This document shows positions 5,500 through 9,932 of a DNA stretch of 9,932 nt, in pieces (within the stretch, counting starts at the first letter, position 1; every line of letters starts with the position of its first letter). Source of the DNA: an uncultured Collinsella sp. (lineage in GTDB: Bacteria; Actinomycetota; Coriobacteriia; Coriobacteriales; Coriobacteriaceae); contig CABRZC010000072.1 in NCBI GenBank assembly GCA_902475375.1, forward strand, positions 1 through 9,932, read 5' to 3'. The notes beneath the pieces are model-generated. The model saw nothing but the letters and a program-made list of their open reading frames with translations, was not told the origin of the DNA and searched no databases. Made by a program: the position numbers and the translations under genes.

Positions 5500-5681
5500 C
5501 GAAGTCTAATACTTTTCCGAGAAGTGAACGAGACAAATCGGATCCCCGAAGCATTGACACTTTAAGGGCGTCGTTTCCTGCGGTTTCGATACTAGAATCC
5601 TGCGATTTTGCCGACGAAAAATGTGGATGCTTCAGGGGTCCAAAAACAGACGTTCACTTCGCGGAAAAGTATTAGACCTCG
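5500..5681. mobile_element. 182-bp MITE-like palindromic element, copy 1
   Basis: This non-coding element is bounded by terminal inverted repeats of 29 bases, left CGAAGTCTAATACTTTTCCG and onward, right ending GTATTAGACCTCG, with only two mismatches here. Inside the ends a second inverted match (GGATCCCCGAAGCAT near 5539 against ATGCTTCAGGGGTCC near 5628) makes most of the element one long imperfect hairpin. The same-length copy 2 is at 8580-8761; about 22 of 182 bases differ by manual alignment, nearly all internal, while the last 45 bases are identical. No target-site duplication is evident. It sits between convergent transcription units, 17 bases past the histidine kinase stop. I do not recognise the family. 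Confidence 0.82.
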
Positions 5682-5698
5682 ATTCACGAGGGGGCTTC

Positions 5699-6994
5699 CT
5701 ACCGCGGCAGGCGAATCGTAAAGCGGCTGCCGACCCCTTCGACCGAGGTCACACCGATGACGCCGCCGTGGCTGTCGACGATCCACTTGGCGATAGCGAG
5801 CCCCAGGCCCGAACCCTGTGCGCCGGCATCGCGCGCGTTGTCGGCGCGGTAGAACCGCTCGAACGCGTGAGCTGCGGATTCCTGGTTCATGCCGATGCCC
5901 TCGTCTTCAACGGCTATGTCGACCGCGCCCGTGCCCGCTTCGGGTGTTATGCCAAATGTGACGGTCGTTCCCGCGTCCGAATACTTAGCGGCGTTTTGCA
6001 CGATCACGCGCAGAGCCTGCTTCACGAGCGCGACATCGACGGACGCGTCGCAGCGCGGGTCGCTGGCAAACGCAGCGTCAAAAGCCAGCCGATATGTGTG
6101 CCCGGCATCAATCATCTGCGATTCCTCGCACACCTCGCCGACCAGTGCAGCCAGGTTGGTATTCACGCGCCGCAGCACGGTGCGGCCGGCATCTCCGCGT
6201 GCCAAAAACAGCAGTTGTTCCACGAGCTCCTGCATGTGCTCGCTTTCGGCCTTGAGCGAGGCGATGGACTCTGCCAGCACGGCCGGGTCGTCTTTGCCCC
6301 AGCGGTCGAGCATGTTTACGTAGCCCTGAATTACCGCGATGGGCGTGCGCAGCTCGTGACTCGCATCGTTGACAAAGCGCATCTGCTGCAGCTTGGCCTC
6401 TTGCATCTGGCGCAGCAGGCGGTTGAGCGCGACCTCGATGCTCGCCAGGTCGGCGTCGCCAGTGGTGACGATCGGCGAATCGACGCTTGCTCGCTCGATG
6501 GCCTGCTCCAGCGTTTCCATCTTGCCGCCGGAGAGCTGCATGCGGCCGAGCTCGTCCACGCGCAAAGCCAGGTCGTTGAGCGGCGCCATGGTGCGGCGCA
6601 CGCGCCTCGCGCCGCCGAGCATGTTGAGCACGCTGATGACCTGCCAACCCACAACGACAAGGTAGAGAGGCCATAGCGTGACGAGGTCCTGCGCGAGGGG
6701 GAAGGTCTTGCTGGTGCGCGCAAGCTCGACGGTGTAGGTGAGCGTTGTCAGGTCCCAGCCGCGCGCGGGCGTCAGCGACATGCCGTGAACGGTGGCGCCG
6801 GGAATCCAGCCTGCGGTAAACGCGCTGTCGGGCAGCGTCTGGTTGTATCCATAGACGAGGATCGCCGCCGCAATCACCACCAGCAACAGATCGAGCCAGA
6901 CGTAGCTCACCAAGCGGCGCCACATGTAGCTCCAGTTGATGGCGCGGGCGATGGAGGTGACGCGCTTGGTCTCGGCGTTACGCGCGACAGACAT
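5699..6994 (-). CDS. Sensor histidine kinase of a two-component system
   Basis: A membrane HisKA-type kinase that would autophosphorylate and pass phosphate to the adjacent response regulator. From the ATG at 6994 it has 431 residues: cytoplasmic N-terminus, membrane segment about 33-50, outside loop about 51-107, membrane segment about 108-127, linker and HAMP-like region (about 128-200), phosphoacceptor motif SHELRTP with His213, N box around Asn334 (VQNAAKYS), G1 DEGIGM (364-369), F box FERFYRAD (378-385) and G2 GSGLGLAI (394-401). All catalytic motifs are intact. The start overlaps the regulator's end by 17 bases and follows GGGGTGG; a GTG at 7030 would add 12 residues but has a poorer ribosome binding site. 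The small outer loop gives no clue to its signal. The 182-bp element follows the gene. Confidence 0.95.
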   Translation of the reverse strand: MSVARNAETKRVTSIARAINWSYMWRRLVSYVWLDLLLVVIAAAILVYGYNQTLPDSAFTAGWIPGATVHGMSLTPARGWDLTTLTYTVELARTSKTFPLAQDLVTLWPLYLVVVGWQVISVLNMLGGARRVRRTMAPLNDLALRVDELGRMQLSGGKMETLEQAIERASVDSPIVTTGDADLASIEVALNRLLRQMQEAKLQQMRFVNDASHELRTPIAVIQGYVNMLDRWGKDDPAVLAESIASLKAESEHMQELVEQLLFLARGDAGRTVLRRVNTNLAALVGEVCEESQMIDAGHTYRLAFDAAFASDPRCDASVDVALVKQALRVIVQNAAKYSDAGTTVTFGITPEAGTGAVDIAVEDEGIGMNQESAAHAFERFYRADNARDAGAQGSGLGLAIAKWIVDSHGGVIGVTSVEGVGSRFTIRLPR

Positions 6995-7763
6995 AGCCCA
7001 CCCCGCGCACAGTTTGGATGATGCGGGCACCGCCGGCGTCTTCGATCTTGGCGCGCAGGTGCGCGATGTGTACGTCGACGTTGTTGGTGTCTCCTACGTA
7101 TTCGTAGCCCAGTGCCTCGTGCGCGATGCGCTCGCGCGTGAGCACGGTGCCGGCATGTGCCATAAGCAGGGCGAGGACGTCGAACTCGCGGGCCGTGAGC
7201 GCGATGGGCGAGCCGCCGACCGTGACTTCGCGGCGGTCGGGGTCGAGCGCAACCGAGCCCACGGTGAGCGTGGCAGGGGAGGGTGAAGCGGAGGCCTGGG
7301 TCGAGTTGCTGGCCGGGGGAATCGCAACGGCGCTCTCGCCCGCGCCGCCCGCCATACCCGCCCTGACGCCGGCGCCGCCAACGCCCGAAGCCGTCCGCAC
7401 GGCCTCCGAGCGCTTCAGCGCCACACGGATCCGTGCGAACAACTCCTCAATCGCAAACGGCTTGGTCAGGTAATCGTCAGCGCCGGCATCGAGCCCGGCC
7501 ACCTTGTCCATCACAGCATCGCGCGCGGTGACCATGATCACCGGCACGTCCTTGTGCTTGCGGACACGCCGCAGGACCTCCATGCCGTTGAGCTGCGGCA
7601 ACAGCACATCGAGCAGAATCAGATCGTAGTCGCGCTCCAGCGCCAGGTCAACGGCGGTGCGGCCATCGGCGGCGTGCTCCACCTGGTAGCCCTCGTGCTC
7701 CAGTTCGAGCGTCACAAAGCGGGCGATTTTCTCCTCGTCCTCTACGATAAGGATCCGTGCCAT
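6978..7763 (-). CDS. OmpR-family response regulator
   Basis: A DNA-binding partner of the kinase encoded immediately downstream. The 261-residue protein has an intact receiver domain (1-118) with acidic pocket Glu8/Asp9, phosphoacceptor Asp52 (LLDVLLP), Thr79 and Lys101 (TKPF), and a C-terminal winged-helix DNA-binding domain (about 166-260: TAREFDVLALL, VDVHIAHLRAKI, IQTVRGVGYVCR). The two are joined by a low-complexity Gly/Ala/Ser/Pro linker of about 40 residues (123-164), clearly longer than usual in OmpR/PhoB regulators. The start ATG at 7763 follows GGGGG (7769-7773). It lies 18 bases after the UBA-like gene and overlaps the kinase, so the three form one operon. Target genes cannot be deduced. 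Confidence 0.96.
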   Translation of the reverse strand: MARILIVEDEEKIARFVTLELEHEGYQVEHAADGRTAVDLALERDYDLILLDVLLPQLNGMEVLRRVRKHKDVPVIMVTARDAVMDKVAGLDAGADDYLTKPFAIEELFARIRVALKRSEAVRTASGVGGAGVRAGMAGGAGESAVAIPPASNSTQASASPSPATLTVGSVALDPDRREVTVGGSPIALTAREFDVLALLMAHAGTVLTRERIAHEALGYEYVGDTNNVDVHIAHLRAKIEDAGGARIIQTVRGVGYVCRA

Positions 7764-7781
7764 GCGTGCCCCCGTCTGCGA

Positions 7782-8324
7782 TTACTTGTCGTCGTTCAGA
7801 TTTTGCTTGATGCCGTCCGCGGCATCGGCGGCGTGATCCATCAGGTTGTTGATGCTGCCGGGCACGTCGCCGTCGCTGTCGATACGGTAGCGCATGCCAA
7901 AGAACAGACCAATCAGCATCAGCCATATCGTGGCGCCCCAGGCAAACAGGGCGACGATGGGAATCAGGATGGGGATGTTGAGGATGATCGCATCGCGGCG
8001 CGTGGCGATAAACTTGGTGTCCAGGCTCAGGCGGAAGAGCTTTTTGAGGTACTCCCACACGCTGTCCATCTTCTTGGAGAAGTCGGTCTTTTCGCTCGAC
8101 TTTTCGTAGGCGGCCTGTGCGGCGACCATCTCGGCCGAGGGCTCATCGGCCGGCGCGGACTCGGTGGCGGCGTGCGCCGACGTGGTCTGGGTCTTGCCCT
8201 GCGACTCGAGCCAAATGATGGCGTCCAGAACGTTGCCGTCGGCGGCGTCGAGCGCGGCCTTGGCATCGGTATAGCTCACGTTGCACTTGGTGCGGATGGT
8301 TTCAACTTTTTCGAGGTCGTCCAT
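7782..8324 (-). CDS. UBA-like domain membrane protein (DUF4342-like)
   Basis: The 180-residue protein starts with a helical UBA-like domain (1-43: VETIRTKCNVSYTDAKAALDAADGNVLDAIIWLE) of the sort seen at the N-terminus of elongation factor Ts. An Ala/Ser/Thr/Glu-rich linker (44-80) follows, then a basic amphipathic stretch (85-110) and a hydrophobic region (about 112-145) that could form one long or two short membrane segments. The tail is Asp-rich (148-180). This layout resembles bacterial DUF4342 proteins, whose role is unknown to me. AAGGA at 8331-8335, six bases from the ATG, supports the start. It is the first gene of an operon with the two-component system, which suggests a role linked to envelope sensing; that is inference from context only. 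Confidence 0.82.
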   Translation of the reverse strand: MDDLEKVETIRTKCNVSYTDAKAALDAADGNVLDAIIWLESQGKTQTTSAHAATESAPADEPSAEMVAAQAAYEKSSEKTDFSKKMDSVWEYLKKLFRLSLDTKFIATRRDAIILNIPILIPIVALFAWGATIWLMLIGLFFGMRYRIDSDGDVPGSINNLMDHAADAADGIKQNLNDDK

Positions 8325-8343
8325 GACCTGTCCTTTCGTTCGA

Positions 8344-8420
8344 TGGGCGCGACGCCGGGCTATCTGCCCGGGCGCGAGCGTTGCGTTCGGCGGCCTGCGT
8401 TGCGCGGTGCCGCCCCGCCC
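8344..8420 (-). promoter_or_regulatory. Structured 5' leader of the UBA-like/two-component operon
   Basis: Between the proposed promoter and the start codon the leader holds two GC hairpins: 8353-8360 with 8366-8374 (8 pairs and one bulge, 5-base loop) and 8389-8394 with 8409-8414 (6 pairs). The octamer GCGTTGCG occurs twice (8378-8385 and 8397-8404). No riboswitch class is recognised, and no T-tract follows. It may simply be GC-rich sequence. Confidence 0.3.
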
Positions 8421-8442
8421 TTGGTCGAACTCTATAGTGCAG

Positions 8443-8470
8443 GTTATAGATTAAGCGATTCTTGAGCCAA
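8443..8470 (-). promoter_or_regulatory. Sigma70-type promoter of the UBA-like/two-component operon
   Basis: On the minus strand TTGGCT (complement of 8465-8470) is followed after 16 bases by TATAAC (complement of 8443-8448). It lies in a short AT-rich patch in otherwise GC-rich DNA and faces the UBA-like gene, giving a leader of roughly 110 bases. A shifted reading with TATAGA as -10 is also possible. Confidence 0.6.
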
Positions 8471-8579
8471 GATTAATAGTGGATGAGTTTTTGGGTGGCG
8501 CGGAGGCGGGCGGGGGCAGAAAAGGCAGGTTTTGCGTGGCGTGAAGGAGGTGCAGTCTGATCTTTGGGACGGCTGACAG

Positions 8580-8761
8580 CGAGGTCTAATACTTTTCCGA
8601 GAAGTGAATGAGTGAAAACGGACCCCCGAAGCATCGACACTTTTCGGGTGCCGTTTCCTGCGGCTTTGATGCCAGAATCCTGCGTTTATGCCGTTGAAAA
8701 ATGCGGATGCTCCAGTGGTCCAAAAACAGACGTTCACTTCGCGGAAAAGTATTAGACCTCG
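8580..8761. mobile_element. 182-bp MITE-like palindromic element, copy 2
   Basis: This is the second copy of the element at 5500-5681, in the same orientation and of exactly the same length. Its terminal inverted repeats (8580-8608 and 8733-8761) match over 29 bases with one mismatch. Internal arms also pair (near 8620-8635 and 8698-8722), with changes relative to copy 1. No target duplication is visible (flanks GACAG and ATAGC). It lies in the region upstream of the AbiE genes and downstream (in + direction) of the operon promoter at 8443-8470. Open frames crossing it are repeat-derived and not credible genes. Confidence 0.82.
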
Positions 8762-8845
8762 ATAGCAGGGGATGGTGGGCCGATGACAAAGTGGTGGCAG
8801 AAAAGGGGTACGCAAAGCACGCCGGTCATAGGGAATCAAAATCAC

Positions 8846-8880
8846 GTTGCAAAAGCATGAGAATATCCTACAATTGCAAC
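8846..8880 (+). promoter_or_regulatory. AbiE promoter with overlapping inverted-repeat operator; likely leaderless
   Basis: TTGCAA (8847-8852), 16 bases, then TACAAT (8869-8874) makes a good sigma70-type promoter. RNA would start near 8881, the A of the ATG, so the mRNA is probably leaderless; no ribosome binding site is present. Perfect 7-base inverted arms GTTGCAA (8846-8852) and TTGCAAC (8874-8880) cover the -35 and the start point. AbiEi antitoxins are known to repress their own promoter by binding inverted repeats, so this is a natural operator candidate. Confidence 0.6.
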
Positions 8881-9504
8881 ATGAAGTACTTTAGCAACAT
8901 AACGGCGATAAGCGAGCTTTCCGAGAGTGAGGGCGTGTTCACCACAGCCCAGGCGGCTCGTATGGACATCTCTCGAGATGCGCTGGCACACTCATGCCGC
9001 GTGGGGCGTCTTGAACGGATATGCCACGGCGCCTACCGGATGTCGGGCACGCAGCGCCGAGACACTGACGAGCTCAACGCTTTTTGGAAACTCACCAATC
9101 CCTCCCTTTGCGCGTGGGAGAGAAAACGCCAGTGGGATGGCATCGCCGTGAGCGGTACGACAGCGGCGAACCTACAGCAAATGGGCGATTTCTATCTGTC
9201 CCCCTACAGGATGACCGCGCCCATGCGCATCAATACGAGAAACGAATCCCTTTCTTTTGCAAAGCGCGAGATCGCTGAGCAGGACATCGTCTGGCTCGAC
9301 GGCCTGCCGGTAACTAAACCCGAGCGCACGCTTGTTGATCTTTGCCTCGATTGCGAGGACCCCTCATTAATTATCGATGCCTATAACGACGCGCTTGGGC
9401 GAGGGCTCGAGATACAGCGGCTGAAAGATCTTGTAGAGGAGAACTCTAAAACCGCCAAACGACGCGAGTTGATGATGCCCTTGTTGACGGCGCTGAACGA
9501 GTAA
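8881..9504 (+). CDS. abiEi: AbiEi family antitoxin/transcriptional repressor
   Basis: The antitoxin half of an AbiE toxin-antitoxin (type IV) system: in characterised systems the AbiEi protein neutralises AbiEii without stable contact and represses the operon. The 207-residue protein has an N-terminal winged-helix domain (about 8-55: GVFTTAQAARMDISRDALAH, then GRLERICHGAYRM), a middle region with SGTTAANLQQMGDFYLSP (91-108), and the characteristic VTKPERTLVDLC motif (144-155) followed by IIDAYNDAL. The ATG at 8881 is chosen because it coincides with the expected transcription start; an in-frame ATG at 8857 would add eight residues but lies inside the promoter. The toxin gene follows 15 bases later. 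Confidence 0.85.
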   Translation: MKYFSNITAISELSESEGVFTTAQAARMDISRDALAHSCRVGRLERICHGAYRMSGTQRRDTDELNAFWKLTNPSLCAWERKRQWDGIAVSGTTAANLQQMGDFYLSPYRMTAPMRINTRNESLSFAKREIAEQDIVWLDGLPVTKPERTLVDLCLDCEDPSLIIDAYNDALGRGLEIQRLKDLVEENSKTAKRRELMMPLLTALNE

Positions 9505-9519
9505 TGAAAAACGGAGGAC

Positions 9520-9932
9520 ATGGTGAAGTACAAAACACCTGCCGCACTGGAGATGGCTGTTAGGGATGCCGCAAGAGAATCGCCGATGGATACTAATCGG
9601 GCGATCGTCGGTTTCTACTTTCATCGCTTCCTATGTCGCGTTTTTTCAGAAGATGACGGCCGCTTTGTACTCAAGGGTGGCCAAAGCGTCCTGGCGCGAA
9701 CACTCGATGCGCGTGTCACAAGAGATATTGACTTGGTTGCTCAAGAGGAGAGCCTCGAAGAGGCTGTTGCCGATCTGGCGCGGGCGGCTTCGATTGATCT
9801 GGAGGATTTCGTTTCGTTTGTCTTTGATCGTGCAGAGCAGATCAAAAAAGAAGATGAGTATCGGTGTGGTGCGAAGGTGTGGTTCACCCCCTTTATGGGA
9901 ACCAAGAAGCTGCAGCCAATTTCAATTGACTT
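9520..9932 (+). CDS. abiEii: AbiEii-type nucleotidyltransferase toxin (partial, runs off window)
   Basis: The first 137 residues of a nucleotidyltransferase-fold toxin of the AbiEii/AbiGii (DUF1814) type; the C-terminus lies beyond the window. Visible motifs are KGGQSVLAR (52-60), corresponding to the KGG-type motif I, and TRDIDLV (67-73) with Asp69 and Asp71 as the likely catalytic acids. AbiEii family members transfer nucleotides to target RNA or otherwise block growth when unopposed by AbiEi. GGAGG at 9513-9517 lies only two bases before the ATG at 9520, so the adjacent GTG at 9523 (spacing five) may be the real start. Base composition is more AT-rich than the housekeeping genes to the left, in keeping with accessory DNA. 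Confidence 0.85.
   Translation, partial: MVKYKTPAALEMAVRDAARESPMDTNRAIVGFYFHRFLCRVFSEDDGRFVLKGGQSVLARTLDARVTRDIDLVAQEESLEEAVADLARAASIDLEDFVSFVFDRAEQIKKEDEYRCGAKVWFTPFMGTKKLQPISID

Noticed and set aside
5621..6676. Open frame of 351 codons on + strand antisense to the histidine kinase
   Set aside because: It begins inside the 182-bp element and runs opposite to an intact kinase with all motifs; the translation is His/Arg/Ala-rich and resembles no protein.
7554..8465. Open frame of 303 codons on + strand opposite the regulator and UBA-like genes
   Set aside because: Both minus-strand genes have clear domains, ribosome binding sites and a promoter; the antisense frame has none.
5500..8761. A true composite transposon
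   Set aside because: Neither end carries a transposase and no target duplication is visible; the arrangement may be two independent insertions. Kept only as a recombination possibility.
8444..8845. Minus-strand frames across both 182-bp copies sharing the peptide GLILFREVNVCFW
   Set aside because: The shared peptide comes only from translating the terminal repeat; frames differ in length and context between copies and have no ribosome binding sites.
1..9932. CRISPR array or tandem short repeats
   Set aside because: No regularly spaced short direct repeats were found anywhere in the window.

Overview
This 9.9 kb window is ordinary bacterial chromosome of high GC content. Gene content and protein style suggest an actinobacterium of the class Coriobacteriia, most likely Collinsella or a close relative. 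That assignment is inference from gene content; there is no rRNA or marker alignment behind it. The main support is the eno, septum-initiator (DivIC/FtsB-like), ppx/gppA order typical of Actinobacteria, together with GC-rich codon use, an orphan galactitol-type PTS IIB and the general look of gut Coriobacteria.

Layout. Positions 1-202 are the upstream region of enolase (203-1492, +), which ends at a clear intrinsic terminator (1565-1596). A two-gene unit follows on +: a membrane DivIC/FtsB-like protein with an unusually long basic, Pro/Ser-rich N-terminus (1688-2458) and a Ppx/GppA-type phosphatase (2479-3480). Positions 3481-3826 hold no gene but are dense in structure: a 21-bp inverted repeat, two copies of a terminator plus tRNA-3'-end unit, and a hairpin-rich spacer. 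tRNA-Leu(UAA) lies at 3827-3911 (-), just downstream of a membrane-anchored helical-repeat protein (3943-4566, -). Divergent from that gene are an orphan PTS IIB (4730-5017, +) and a one-domain VOC protein (5029-5403, +), closed by a strong terminator at 5428-5464.

The right half holds a three-gene minus-strand operon reading leftward from about 8440: a UBA-like/membrane protein (7782-8324), an OmpR-family response regulator (6978-7763) and its histidine kinase (5699-6994). The operon is bracketed by two direct copies of a 182-bp element (5500-5681 and 8580-8761) with near-perfect 29-bp terminal inverted repeats and no coding capacity. This is a MITE-like element I do not recognise. Beyond the second copy is an AbiE-type toxin-antitoxin pair: AbiEi (8881-9504, +) and the start of AbiEii (9520 to the window end, +). 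Its promoter overlaps a 7-bp inverted repeat and probably gives a leaderless mRNA.

How the genes fit together: the left part is housekeeping (glycolysis, division, polyphosphate or (p)ppGpp metabolism). The middle is a small sugar-PTS remnant without IIA or IIC. The right part is envelope sensing followed by accessory defence DNA. Nothing here is a wholly new multi-gene system. The least explained items are the paired 182-bp palindromic elements, the duplicated tRNA-Leu terminator region, and the UBA-like membrane protein placed at the head of a two-component operon.
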